Shown: positions 16,717 through 25,652 of the stretch, piece by piece | Position numbering within the stretch: the stretch's first letter is position 1 | Layout: every line of letters begins with the position of its first letter | NCBI RefSeq assembly: GCF_005160265.1 | Contig: NZ_CP039865.1 | Span: forward strand, 4,302,828 to 4,366,827 | DNA from: Phreatobacter aquaticus | GTDB taxonomy: Bacteria > Pseudomonadota > Alphaproteobacteria > Rhizobiales > Phreatobacteraceae | Direction: 5' to 3' | DNA length: 64,000 nt | The notes under the pieces: model-generated | What the model saw: only the letters and a program-made list of their open reading frames with translations | Databases searched by the model: none | What the model was told of the DNA's origin: nothing | Position numbers and translations under genes: made by a program

Positions 16717-17634
16717 TCAGCGTTGCGCCCTCACCTCGTCGAGGATCGCCTTGGCTTCCACGCCCTGCAACTTGGCGATGTCGTCCTGATACTTCAAGAG
16801 CACGCCCAGCGTGTCGGTGACGGCCTGCGGATCGAGGCCGACGGCATCGAGTTCGGTCAGTGCGGTGGCCCAGTCGATCGTCTCGGCAACGCCCGGTACC
16901 TTGAACAGGTCGCTCTTCCTCAGCCGCTGGACGAAGGCGACGATCTCGCGGGTCAGCCGCTCCGGCGCGCCCGGCGCCTTGGCGCGCAGGATCGCCAGTT
17001 CGCGGGCCGCATCGGGATAATCGACCCAGTGATAGAGGCAGCGGCGCTTCAGCGCGTCGTGGATCTCGCGGGTCCGGTTCGACGTCACGATGACGATCGG
17101 CGGCTGCGCCGCCTTGATGGTGCCGAGTTCCGGCACGGTCACCTGGAAATCCGACAGAACCTCCAGCAGGAAGGCCTCAAAGGCCTCGTCGGTGCGGTCG
17201 AGCTCGTCGATCAGCAGGACCGGCGGGCCGCGCACATCGGGCTCCAGCGCCTGCAGCAACGGCCGCTTGATGAGATAGCGCTCGGAGAAGATGCCGGCCG
17301 ACAGCCGCTCCTTGTCGACCGATCCCTCGGCCTCCGCCATCCGGATCTCGATCATCTGGCCGGCGTAGTTCCACTCGTACACAGCCGCCGCGACATCGAG
17401 CCCCTCATAGCACTGAAGGCGGATGAGGTTGCGGCCCAGCGTCTTCGCCAGAACCTTGGCGATCTCGGTCTTGCCGACGCCCGCCTCGCCTTCGAGCAGC
17501 AGCGGGCGGCCCATCTTTAGGGCCAGGAACAGCACGGTCGCCAGCGACCGGTCGGCCACGTAGTCGCCGCTGTTGAGCAGGGCAAGGGTTGCGTCGATGG
17601 AGGCGGGAAGCGGGATGGGACGGGCAGCGGTCAC
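16717..17634 (-). CDS. CoxD-like MoxR AAA ATPase
   Basis: A 305-residue AAA+ ATPase with Walker A GEAGVGKTE, Walker B VLLIDELDR and sensor region IVIVTSNRTRE. The MoxR-type lid follows. It is first in the maturation block and directly upstream of the CoxE-like gene. CoxD proteins are chaperone-like ATPases that complete the copper-molybdenum or molybdenum site. The start was taken as GTG at 17634, which gives the usual short lead-in before PASIDATLALL and has GGAG nine bases upstream; ATG at 17664 is the alternative. Confidence 0.85.
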   Translation of the reverse strand: MTAARPIPLPASIDATLALLNSGDYVADRSLATVLFLALKMGRPLLLEGEAGVGKTEIAKVLAKTLGRNLIRLQCYEGLDVAAAVYEWNYAGQMIEIRMAEAEGSVDKERLSAGIFSERYLIKRPLLQALEPDVRGPPVLLIDELDRTDEAFEAFLLEVLSDFQVTVPELGTIKAAQPPIVIVTSNRTREIHDALKRRCLYHWVDYPDAARELAILRAKAPGAPERLTREIVAFVQRLRKSDLFKVPGVAETIDWATALTELDAVGLDPQAVTDTLGVLLKYQDDIAKLQGVEAKAILDEVRAQR

Positions 17635-17881
17635 GAAGGCACTCCGGCGGGATCGCCCCAGCATAGCGCAGGACACGCATCGCGCGAGAGGGGGTGAAGA
17701 GAGGGAGGCCTGCGGAGCGATGGGGAGTAGGATGGTCTTGGGACCGGGACAGCCGATGGCGCGCCAAGCTCCCTCCCCGCTTGCCAGGAGGGTTGGGGTG
17801 GGGTGACGGGCCTAGACGCCTGCGCGCGAAATCGCCGGGACAGAGCCCTGCCCCGGCGATCCGCTTGCCGATGTGAGACGC

Positions 17882-18418
17882 TCAGATCGCGGCGAGCCTG
17901 CCTTGCCACCGGTCCTTCAGGCCCAGCCAGGCAATGGTCAGACCCCGCCCGAGGAACATGCCACCGAGCAGCCCCGTCACCGCACTGCGAGCGACAAGGA
18001 ACAGCGGATCCGCGGTGAGGCCAGGCGAGATGGCGATTGCAACGGCCGAGGCGTAGCGGCTGGCGAAAATGCCGATGATCAACATCAGGGACACCCATTC
18101 GCCCGGAACGTGAATGGTCATCGGGCGTTCGCCGGGCTTGGCGCCGGAGTGAAGGCCGTTCCAGCGGCCAATCCCTGCCCCCAGCGCCAGGGCGATGGCC
18201 CAGGCGGCAACGGCTTCGGGCCGAATGTTTCCGGCGAACATGAAGGACAGGCTGGTTGCCGTCATGGCAAGCGGCAGGATCAGGGCGCGCCACACGCCAA
18301 TTGTCCGGTCCCTTGTGTTCATGTATCCGAGAAACAGGACGAGGCCGAGAAGGCCCCAAACCCAGAGTGGCGTTCCACGGATGATGCCGGAAATGAAGGC
18401 GGTCGTCGTTGCGGTCAT
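17882..18418 (-). CDS. DUF6622 family membrane protein
   Basis: A 178-residue protein of about five membrane helices. The N-terminal IIRGTPLWVWGLLGLVLFLG followed by NTRDRTIGVWRALILPLAM and the later PGEWVSLMLIIGIFASRY match DUF6622 membrane proteins. Their function is unknown, though they are often next to LytTR-type regulators. It is divergent from such a regulator here (18545-19333), so the two may share a control region of about 125 bases. Confidence 0.78.
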   Translation of the reverse strand: MTATTTAFISGIIRGTPLWVWGLLGLVLFLGYMNTRDRTIGVWRALILPLAMTATSLSFMFAGNIRPEAVAAWAIALALGAGIGRWNGLHSGAKPGERPMTIHVPGEWVSLMLIIGIFASRYASAVAIAISPGLTADPLFLVARSAVTGLLGGMFLGRGLTIAWLGLKDRWQGRLAAI

Positions 18419-18544
18419 GGGGGTCAGGCTCCAGTCAAGCCAGCCCGAAGCGGCCGGCGGATGGATCGTCAGATGGCCTGGTCCCTGCCGCCGGAAAACA
18501 GTCTTTTCGCGAACCGACATGGATCATTCGTGAACGACAGCACC

Positions 18545-19333
18545 ATGACGTTCGCGCTTCGTCGATGGCGGGCGATCGTTCTGAGCCGCCGGAGCCTGGC
18601 TTTCGCCGCCATCCTCGCCGTGACGGTGACGGTTGTCGCACCGTTTGGCACCGGCGAGCGCATGGGCCCGGCCCTGCGACTTCTCTATTGGTGCGCGATC
18701 GTGGCAAGCCATGCGGCAATCGCAATCTTCATTGTCGTGGCGGTGTCCTACGCCTTGCGGCCAAGGGTCGACCTCAGATGGGCGCGCCTGCTGGCCGCAG
18801 GATGTGCGGCCGCCCTGCCGCTCGCGCTGGTTCAGACGGCACTGGCCCGTCTGTTGGGCGGCATGCCGCTGACTGTATCGACAATCGCGGCAACCTCCTT
18901 TTCAACCCTGGTGATCACTCTCGCCGTCACGACAATTGTCGGCCTCCTGCAGGACGACAGCAGTTCGGCCGGCACGCCGGCCACCGACATGCCAGCGCGC
19001 CCGGCCATGCGCGCCGTTGCGTTTCTGGAACGCCTGCCGCCCTCCATCGGCCGGGATCTGGTCAGCTTGTCGATGCAGGATCACTATATCGACGTGCGAA
19101 CAGCCAGGGGCAGCACGCTCGTGCTCTTGCGGTTTTCAGATGCGGTCAGGGAACTGGACGGGGCTGACGGCCTGCAGATCCACCGCTCGCATTGGGTCGC
19201 AAGGAGTGCGGTCGCGCGACTGCACCGCGACGAGGGGCGCCTGCTTGTCGAACTCTTGGACGGACGGCGTCTGCCGGTCAGCCGGTCCTTTGCGGCAGCC
19301 GTGCGCGGCGCTGGATTTCCCGAAGCGCCCTGA
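18545..19333 (+). CDS. Membrane-anchored LytTR-type transcriptional regulator
   Basis: A 262-residue protein. Four hydrophobic segments occupy roughly residues 15-140. The C-terminal about 100 residues form a LytTR DNA-binding domain: SMQDHYIDVRTARG, RFSDAVREL, IHRSHWVARSAV, and the closing GRRLPVSRSF. A GTG at 18530 is an alternative start. There is no receiver domain, so activity must be controlled through the membrane part, as in the LytTR regulatory system class with a membrane inhibitor. The divergent DUF6622 gene is a candidate for the target or partner. Confidence 0.82.
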   Translation: MTFALRRWRAIVLSRRSLAFAAILAVTVTVVAPFGTGERMGPALRLLYWCAIVASHAAIAIFIVVAVSYALRPRVDLRWARLLAAGCAAALPLALVQTALARLLGGMPLTVSTIAATSFSTLVITLAVTTIVGLLQDDSSSAGTPATDMPARPAMRAVAFLERLPPSIGRDLVSLSMQDHYIDVRTARGSTLVLLRFSDAVRELDGADGLQIHRSHWVARSAVARLHRDEGRLLVELLDGRRLPVSRSFAAAVRGAGFPEAP

Positions 19334-19338
19334 AGAGC

Positions 19339-20187
19339 TCAGTTGGACGCGCGCCGGGTCGTCGCCTGGCCGGGATCGAGCGCCAGGCGCGTCGCCTGCG
19401 CCGTGCCCGTGCCATAGCCGGTGGTCAGCGTGATCTTGGCCGGCAGCAGAGCCCGCGACCCCGTCACCGGCACAAGAATGACCTCGGCCGAGCGCCGCCG
19501 CGCGGCCTGGATGTCGCTCCTGTCGGCGCGGTATCCGGCGACCGGCTCGAAGCGCACGCGGCAGACGGCGGCATCGCCCTTGTAGCCGGCAATATCGACC
19601 GGCCGCGTCTCGACGAAGGAATAGATCAGGTCGAAGCGCACCACGCCGTTATAGATCCGGCTCACCCGCTGGTCGCAGGCCCCTGCCCCGACCACAGGTC
19701 CCGAGCCCGAGGCGATGAAGATGCCCGCCGACAGGGGATCCAGCACGCCGCGCAGATGCGCTTCCGTCACCGGGGTTGCCCGCGTATGCGGCGGCTTGTC
19801 GGGATTGCGCACGACGGACCGCACATTGCCGCCGGCCATCCCGATATCGGTGGTTTCCACCTTGCCGCCGGAATTCACCTGAATCTGGAACGATGTCGGC
19901 ACCGCCTGCGCGCCGGCGACGCGGCCCTGGGCGACCGCGGTGCCAGTGCCGCCGGCAAACATCGCGGCAATGCCGGTGACGCGGGCGTTCAGCGTGGTGC
20001 GGTAGTTCGCCCCGTCGGTGGTGGTCGAGACCATCTGTCCCGAACCGATCGAGAGCCCCAGAAAGCTCACGGAATAGTCCGCCGAGACCTCGCCGTTGCG
20101 CAATGTCACCTGCTGGGCGCTGGCGGCTGCGCCCCCCAGAGCCAGAAGGGCGGCGGCGATCGGTACAGGAAGCAGGCGAACTGTCAT
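19339..20187 (-). CDS. DUF3108 domain secreted protein
   Basis: A 282-residue protein with a 25-residue signal peptide (ends AAASAQ). It matches DUF3108: the first strand region VSADYSVSFLGLSIGSG, a double-glycine loop, RTTLNARVTGIAAMF, and the conserved C-terminal ITLTTGYGTGTA. DUF3108 proteins are periplasmic or outer-membrane-associated and have no known activity. It carries two cysteines (GACDQR, AAVCRV), compatible with one disulfide. Confidence 0.78.
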   Translation of the reverse strand: MTVRLLPVPIAAALLALGGAAASAQQVTLRNGEVSADYSVSFLGLSIGSGQMVSTTTDGANYRTTLNARVTGIAAMFAGGTGTAVAQGRVAGAQAVPTSFQIQVNSGGKVETTDIGMAGGNVRSVVRNPDKPPHTRATPVTEAHLRGVLDPLSAGIFIASGSGPVVGAGACDQRVSRIYNGVVRFDLIYSFVETRPVDIAGYKGDAAVCRVRFEPVAGYRADRSDIQAARRRSAEVILVPVTGSRALLPAKITLTTGYGTGTAQATRLALDPGQATTRRASN

Positions 20188-20343
20188 GGACAAGGCCTCG
20201 CGTCGGGGGAGCGCAACGGAAATGCCGAAGCAGCTTCGGCGTGAATCCCCATCATGCGGGCTTGCTTGGCAAGATTGCGGCAAGCCATGGCCATGCCCGC
20301 ACTCAAATGTCGAAGCGTCGATCACGGTTGCGGCAACGCCACC

Positions 20344-20994
20344 TCAGCGGATCAGGGCGCGGACCAGCAGGCGGCCGCCGAAGAACACGAAGAGCGCGCC
20401 GACCGATCCCTCCAGAACTCGGCGGAACCGCTGGTAGAACTGCCGGACCGCGGCGCGCTGGAACAGCCAGGCGATCAGTCCGAGATAGAGCGCGTTGCAG
20501 CCGATCATGATCACGAGGGCGACGAGGCCGGTGGCGACCGAGGCACTGAGGATGCCCGAGACGGCGAAGATACTGGTGATGAAGATGATCGCCTGCGCGT
20601 TCGACACGGCCGTCACGAAGCCGACGCCGATCATGCGGAGCGCACCTGCCGGCGCCTCCGCGAGGTTCGATCCCGCTGCAGGCGAACTGGAGACGGCCAG
20701 GCCGCGGACAATTAGCCGCAGGCCGAAATAGACGAGATAGAGCGCGCCGAAAATCGTCACCGCCAGCCTCAGCCAGGGGAAGGCCTCGAGCAGCGCCGCC
20801 CAGCCGAGCAGGGCAAAGGCGGCGAGCAGCAGGATGCCCGAGAGATTGCCGAGGATCGCCAGCGCCACGTCGCCGGCGGGCCTTGTCACGGCCAAATGGG
20901 TCACCATCAGCGAATTCGCGCCCGGTGTTGGCACGATTGCCAGCCACATCAGGGTGAAAGTCCAGAGCACGCTGGCATCGAGCGCAAGGGTCAT
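20344..20994 (-). CDS. LysE family exporter, copy 1
   Basis: A 216-residue protein with about six membrane helices and the LysE/RhtB opening TLMWLAIVPTPGANSLMVTHLA, which carries the conserved PGPN-like (here PTPGAN) motif. Members export amino acids such as lysine, threonine or homoserine lactones. The start at 20994 gives the usual short N-terminus before the first helix. A second, separate LysE protein lies at 35984-36610. The substrate cannot be told from sequence. Confidence 0.83.
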   Translation of the reverse strand: MTLALDASVLWTFTLMWLAIVPTPGANSLMVTHLAVTRPAGDVALAILGNLSGILLLAAFALLGWAALLEAFPWLRLAVTIFGALYLVYFGLRLIVRGLAVSSSPAAGSNLAEAPAGALRMIGVGFVTAVSNAQAIIFITSIFAVSGILSASVATGLVALVIMIGCNALYLGLIAWLFQRAAVRQFYQRFRRVLEGSVGALFVFFGGRLLVRALIR

Positions 20995-21218
20995 TGTCGT
21001 GAATCCAGCGGGAGATGAGTGCATTTTACGTTGGGTCACCCCCGATGACCAACGCATCTGATCGCATCTCTGACCCTCGCCCTGGAGCCCGAGGGATTGA
21101 TTGACGCGTCGCAACAAATTTCACAAAATTCGCGCGATTTTTTGTTAAAAGGTCCGTGCTAGCGCTCTGTCTTGGCGTTCCTCCACCCTTGGTCTGATTC
21201 ATGGAAGGCGGCGCAGGC

Positions 21219-21581
21219 ATGCGCAACAGCACGATTTTGACCACTTTCCTGGTTGCGGTCTGCCTCGGGCTTGCCGTGCTGGTCCTGTTTTTCCCCAGTC
21301 AGGTCGATCAGGTCGTCAGCAGTGCACGGGCCTACATGAACCCGAAACACGCTGACATCGTGAGGCTGGAATATACCGCCGCCGACCCGTCACGCGCTCG
21401 CGGCTGGCAGTCGATGCGCAGCTACGGCACGGCCGAGGAATGCCTTCCCGCGCTGACCCGCGACTATTCGCGCGATCTGACGATCCAGGGGCCGATCGGC
21501 ATGCTGCGCTGCGTCGCCTACCGCAAGACCGGCGAATTGGTTCAGGTGCTGAAGATTCATCAACCCAGTCCGGCCAGATAA
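21219..21581 (+). CDS. Single-pass membrane protein of unknown function
   Basis: A 120-residue protein with one N-terminal helix (TFLVAVCLGLAVLVLFF) and a soluble, positively charged tail. The tail has two cysteines (EECLPAL, MLRCVAY) that could pair if periplasmic. GGAAGG lies upstream of the chosen start, and an earlier in-frame ATG is 18 bases upstream. No family is recognised. Confidence 0.6.
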   Translation: MRNSTILTTFLVAVCLGLAVLVLFFPSQVDQVVSSARAYMNPKHADIVRLEYTAADPSRARGWQSMRSYGTAEECLPALTRDYSRDLTIQGPIGMLRCVAYRKTGELVQVLKIHQPSPAR

Positions 21582-21596
21582 TCCGCGCCACGCGCG

Positions 21597-21625
21597 AAAA
21601 AGCCCGGAAGATCGCTCCTCCGGGC
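21597..21625 (-). terminator. Terminator of the molybdenum hydroxylase operon
   Basis: On the minus strand GCCCGGA, a ten-base loop and TCCGGGC form a seven-pair stem followed by TTTTT at 21597-21601. It sits just after the stop codon of the FAD-subunit gene (21651), the last gene of the leftward operon. Confidence 0.7.
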
Positions 21626-21650
21626 CTTCATCATTGTGATTTCCGCAGGA

Positions 21651-22442
21651 TCAGGCGGCGGCAACAGCGCGCTTGGCCATGACACCGACCAGATGGGCGC
21701 GATATTCGGGCGACGCATGGATATCGCCGTTGAGATCGGCGGCATCGGTCGCAACCCCATCCAGCGCCTTGGCGTTGAAGCGCTTGGACAGCGCCTCTTC
21801 CATGGCCGCGTGGCGGAACACGCCACCCGAACCGGCACCCGTCACGGCGACACGCACCGCGCGGCCTTTCTTGGCGACGAAGACACCGACCAGCGCATAG
21901 CGCGAGGCGGGATTGGGGAACTTCACATAGGCCGCCTTGCCCGGAACCGGGAAAGCGATCTTGGTGATGATCTCGTCTTCGTCGAGCGCGGTCGAGAACA
22001 TGCCGGCGAAGAACTCGTCGGCCGCAATCTTGCGCTTGTTGGTGTGGACGGTCGCGCCCAGCGCCAGGACGGCAGCCGGATAGTCGGCGGCCGGGTCATT
22101 GTTGGCGAGCGAGCCGCCGATCGTGCCGCGATGGCGGACATGCGGGTCGCCGATATTGCCGGCGAGCGAGGCGAGCGCCGGAAGGGCTGCCTGCACGACG
22201 GGCGAGTTCGCCACATCCGCATGGGTCGTCATGGCGCCGACCACGATGGTGCGGCCCTTTTGCTCGATGCCCGACAGGCCTGCGCCGGCGAGATCGATCA
22301 GCGTCTTCGGGCTCGCGAGCCGCTGCTTCATGGTCGGGATCAGCGTGTGGCCACCGGCCAGGAGCTTCGGATCCTCGGCCTTCTTCAGGAGCGAGACGGC
22401 GCCGCGGACAGTTGCGGCCTTGTGGTACTTGAAAGGATACAT
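21651..22442 (-). CDS. CoxM-like FAD-binding subunit of molybdenum hydroxylase
   Basis: A 263-residue medium subunit of a xanthine-dehydrogenase-type enzyme. The FAD-binding signatures AGGHTLIPTMKQRL and GTIGGSLANNDPAADYP are both present, and the N-terminus YHKAATVRGAVSLL matches the CoxM subfamily. It forms the FAD site that passes electrons on from the iron-sulfur clusters of the small subunit. It is the last of three co-directional genes, 17 bases after the large subunit stop. Confidence 0.92.
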   Translation of the reverse strand: MYPFKYHKAATVRGAVSLLKKAEDPKLLAGGHTLIPTMKQRLASPKTLIDLAGAGLSGIEQKGRTIVVGAMTTHADVANSPVVQAALPALASLAGNIGDPHVRHRGTIGGSLANNDPAADYPAAVLALGATVHTNKRKIAADEFFAGMFSTALDEDEIITKIAFPVPGKAAYVKFPNPASRYALVGVFVAKKGRAVRVAVTGAGSGGVFRHAAMEEALSKRFNAKALDGVATDAADLNGDIHASPEYRAHLVGVMAKRAVAAA

Positions 22443-22459
22443 GAGTTCCTCCTCAAACC

Positions 22460-24823
22460 TTACTCGGCCGCCTTGGCCGTCTTCGCGAGTTTCTGGATGA
22501 CCTGCCAGATGGCCTGGGGGGTCGCGGGCATCGGAATGTCCTCGGTGCCGAGGGCGTCCGTCAGGGCATTGATGACGGCGGGCGGAGCGGCGATCGCGCC
22601 GGCCTCACCGCAGCCCTTGATGCCGAGCGGGTTGGACGGGCAGGCCGTCACCGTCATCCCGACGTCGAAGGACGGCAGGTTGTCGGCACGCGGCATGCAA
22701 TAGTCCATGTAGGAGGCGGTCACGAGCTGGCCGTCAGGGTTGTAGATGGCGCCTTCCATCAGCGCCTGGCCGACACCCTGGGCGATGCCGCCATGGACCT
22801 GCCCCTCGACGATCATCGGGTTGATGACATTGCCGAAATCGTCGACTGCCGTCCATTTCACGATGGTCGACACGCCCGTATCGGTGTCCACCTCGATCTC
22901 GCAGATATGGCAGCCGGCGGGGAAGGTGAAGTTGGTCGGATCGTAGAACGATCCCTCCTTCAGCCCGGGCTCCAGCTCCTGCGGATTGAACTTGTGGGCG
23001 ATATAGGCATTGAGCGCGACAGTGCCGAAATCGACCGTCTTGTCGGTGCCCTTGACCGTGAAATGGCCGTCCTTGAACTCGATATCGGCTTCCGCCGCCT
23101 CAAGCACATGGGCTGCTACCTTCTTGGCCTTGGCCTCGACCTTGTCGAGCGCCTTGGAGATCGCCGACATGCCGACCGCGCCCGAGCGCGAACCGTAAGT
23201 GCCCATGCCGAACTGCACCTTGTCGGTGTCGCCATGGACGATCGAGACATTGTCGATCGGGATGCCGAGACGGGCCGAGACCAGCTGGGCGAAGGTCGTC
23301 TCATGGCCCTGGCCGTGGCTGTGCGATCCGGTGAGCACTTCGACCGTACCCACTGGATTGACTCGGACTTCCGCCGATTCCCACAAGCCGACGCCGGCGC
23401 CGAGCGAACCCACCGCCTGCGAGGGTGCGATGCCGCAGGCCTCGATATAGGTGGAATAGCCGAGACCCCTGAGCTTGCCGCGGCGGGCGGCTTCCCGGCG
23501 GCGCTTGCCGAAGCCCTTCACGTCGGCCATGTCCATGGCCTTCAGGAGCGACGCCTTATAGTCGCCGGCGTCATAGGCCATGATCACCGGCGTCTGATGC
23601 GGGAACTTCGAGACGAAGTTGCGCTTGCGGAACGCCGCCGGATCCATGCCGAGCTCGCGGGCGCATTTCTCCACCAGCCGCTCGACCACGAAGGTCGCTT
23701 CCGGCCGCCCTGCCCCACGATAGGCATCGACCGGCGCGGTGTTGGTATAGACCGCATCCACCTCGGCATAGATGGCCGGGATGGCGTACTGGCCCGACAA
23801 GAGCGTCGCGTAGAGATAGGTCGGCACCGAGGACGCGAAGGTCGAGAGATAGGCGCCCATATTGGCGATGGTCTTGACCCTCAGACCCGTGATCTTGCCA
23901 TCCGCATCGGTGGCAAGTTCCGCGTGGGTGACGTGGTCGCGGCCATGAGCGATCGCCAGGAATTCCTCCGTGCGATCAGCCGTCCACTTGACCGGACGGT
24001 TCACCTTGCGGGCGGCCCAGAGACATACCGTCTCCTCGGCATAGACGAAGATCTTCGAACCGAAGCCGCCGCCGACATCGGGAGCGATGACGCGCAGCTT
24101 GTGCTCGGGCGCGATCCCCAGAAACGCCGACATGATCAGCCGCGCCACATGCGGGTTCTGGCTGGTCGTGTGCAGCGTCAGCTGGTCGTTGCCGGAATCA
24201 TATTCACCGATCGCCGCCCGGGGCTCCATCGCGTTGGGCACGAGGCGGTTGTTGATGATGTCCATGCGGGTGACGTGCTTGGCCGCCTTGAAGGCTGCCT
24301 CCGTCGCCGCCTTGTCGCCGATATGCCAGTCATAGACCGTGTTGCCGGGGATCTCGTCATGGACGAGCGGCGCGCCCTTGGCCTGGGCCTTGGCAGTGTC
24401 GGCATTGGCAGCAAGCACGCCGTAGTCGACGACGATGGCTTCCGCCGCGTCCTTGGCCTGCGAGAGCGTCTCGGCGATTACCACCGCGACGTGGTCGCCG
24501 ACATAGCGCACCTTGCCGCGCGCCAGAACCGGGTGCACGCCGGACTTCATCGGCGTGCCGTCCTTGGAATGGATCATCCAGCCGCAGATCAGGCCGCCGA
24601 CGCCGGACGTGTCCTCGCCCGAGAAGATACCGACCACGCCGGGCATGCCCGAGGCCTTGGAAATGTCGATCTTCTTGATGGTGGCGTGGGCGTGGGGAGA
24701 GCGGAGGAAATAGGCGTGGGTCTGGCCGGGACGGTTGATGTCGTCGGTGTACTGGCCTTTGCCGGTGATGAAACGATGGTCTTCCTTGCGACGCACGGCG
24801 GCGCCGATTGCAGTCACGGTCAT
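22460..24823 (-). CDS. CoxL-like molybdopterin-binding large subunit, form II
   Basis: A 787-residue catalytic subunit. The active-site loop reads AYRGAGR at about residues 367-373, the signature of form II enzymes; true CO dehydrogenases of form I carry AYxCSFR with a cysteine. Other family landmarks: GKGQYTDDI at the start, GGGFGSK in the cofactor-binding region, QGHETTF and, near the C-terminus, KGCGEAGAIAAPPA containing the conserved catalytic glutamate. The likely reaction is hydroxylation of an aldehyde or heteroaromatic, with CO oxidation unproven. It lies between the 2Fe-2S and FAD subunits. Confidence 0.92.
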   Translation of the reverse strand: MTVTAIGAAVRRKEDHRFITGKGQYTDDINRPGQTHAYFLRSPHAHATIKKIDISKASGMPGVVGIFSGEDTSGVGGLICGWMIHSKDGTPMKSGVHPVLARGKVRYVGDHVAVVIAETLSQAKDAAEAIVVDYGVLAANADTAKAQAKGAPLVHDEIPGNTVYDWHIGDKAATEAAFKAAKHVTRMDIINNRLVPNAMEPRAAIGEYDSGNDQLTLHTTSQNPHVARLIMSAFLGIAPEHKLRVIAPDVGGGFGSKIFVYAEETVCLWAARKVNRPVKWTADRTEEFLAIAHGRDHVTHAELATDADGKITGLRVKTIANMGAYLSTFASSVPTYLYATLLSGQYAIPAIYAEVDAVYTNTAPVDAYRGAGRPEATFVVERLVEKCARELGMDPAAFRKRNFVSKFPHQTPVIMAYDAGDYKASLLKAMDMADVKGFGKRRREAARRGKLRGLGYSTYIEACGIAPSQAVGSLGAGVGLWESAEVRVNPVGTVEVLTGSHSHGQGHETTFAQLVSARLGIPIDNVSIVHGDTDKVQFGMGTYGSRSGAVGMSAISKALDKVEAKAKKVAAHVLEAAEADIEFKDGHFTVKGTDKTVDFGTVALNAYIAHKFNPQELEPGLKEGSFYDPTNFTFPAGCHICEIEVDTDTGVSTIVKWTAVDDFGNVINPMIVEGQVHGGIAQGVGQALMEGAIYNPDGQLVTASYMDYCMPRADNLPSFDVGMTVTACPSNPLGIKGCGEAGAIAAPPAVINALTDALGTEDIPMPATPQAIWQVIQKLAKTAKAAE

Positions 24824-24909
24824 GGCGAATCTCCCTCAAGGAGCGCTCGAGACAATGTGGAATGCGGTTCAGACAGACGTGAACGGGCCTTGGCAGGCCG
24901 CGCCGGCCG

Positions 24910-25404
24910 TTACTCGGCAGCCTGACGGGCCGGCGCCTTGCCGGTCATCGCCTGGGCTCCGGCTTCGACAGCCTTCACGATGTTGTGGTAGCCGGTGCAG
25001 CGGCAGATATTGCCCTCCAGCTCCTCACGAATCGTGTGCTCGTCGACCGCGCCCTTGCGGTTCACGATGTCGATCGCCGACATGATCATGCCCGGCGTGC
25101 AGAACCCGCATTGCAGTCCGTGATGCTCGCGGAAGGCCTCCTGCATGGGATGGAGCTTGCCGTCCTGGGCGAGCCCCTCGATGGTGACGACACTGGCGCC
25201 ATCGCACTGCACCGCAAGCGTGGTGCAGGACTTGACTGCCTTGCCGTCGACATGGACCACGCATGCGCCGCACTGCGAGGTATCGCAGCCGACATGGGTC
25301 CCGGTGAGGTGGAGATTTTCGCGCAAGAGCTGTACCAGCAGCGTGCGCGCATCGACGTCGGCCGTGACCGAGCGTCCGTTGACCGTCAGGGTCACCGTCG
25401 GCAT
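24910..25404 (-). CDS. CoxS-like (2Fe-2S) small subunit
   Basis: A 164-residue protein with both 2Fe-2S clusters: the plant-type N-terminal one in [13 protein letters not shown] plus a further cysteine in SCTTLA, and the C-terminal one in CGFCTPG and CRCTG. It relays electrons from the molybdenum site to FAD. The start at 25404 has GAGGGAGGAA upstream. It is the first gene of the operon small-large-medium. The divergent pcaD gene begins about 250 bases away. Confidence 0.93.
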   Translation of the reverse strand: MPTVTLTVNGRSVTADVDARTLLVQLLRENLHLTGTHVGCDTSQCGACVVHVDGKAVKSCTTLAVQCDGASVVTIEGLAQDGKLHPMQEAFREHHGLQCGFCTPGMIMSAIDIVNRKGAVDEHTIREELEGNICRCTGYHNIVKAVEAGAQAMTGKAPARQAAE

Positions 25405-25652
25405 GGGCGTTCCTCCCTCAAAAGCGATCGCAAACTGGCACTTTCGGCCGATTATTGATGCGACCGCTCGGCTTTCATCACCGGAAACCCTATGTTTTCG
25501 GCTCAAATGTAGTTTGGACCTGTTCCGAACTGCGCGTCAAGCGGCCATGAGGCCCATCCGTATGCGGCCGCCAGCATGGCTGGGTCTCTTCCACAAGCGG
25601 CCTCCTCCGTCCTAAGGTCAGCGTCAAAAGACCACCGGGAGCCGCCACGTCC

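Noticed and set aside
22793-24925. A plus-strand open frame of about 710 codons opposite the molybdopterin subunit gene
   Set aside because: No recognisable domain; shadow of the coding strand below it.
21651-25404. Aerobic carbon monoxide dehydrogenase (form I)
   Set aside because: The active-site loop is AYRGAGR, not the AYxCSFR loop with the copper-binding cysteine that genuine CO dehydrogenases need.
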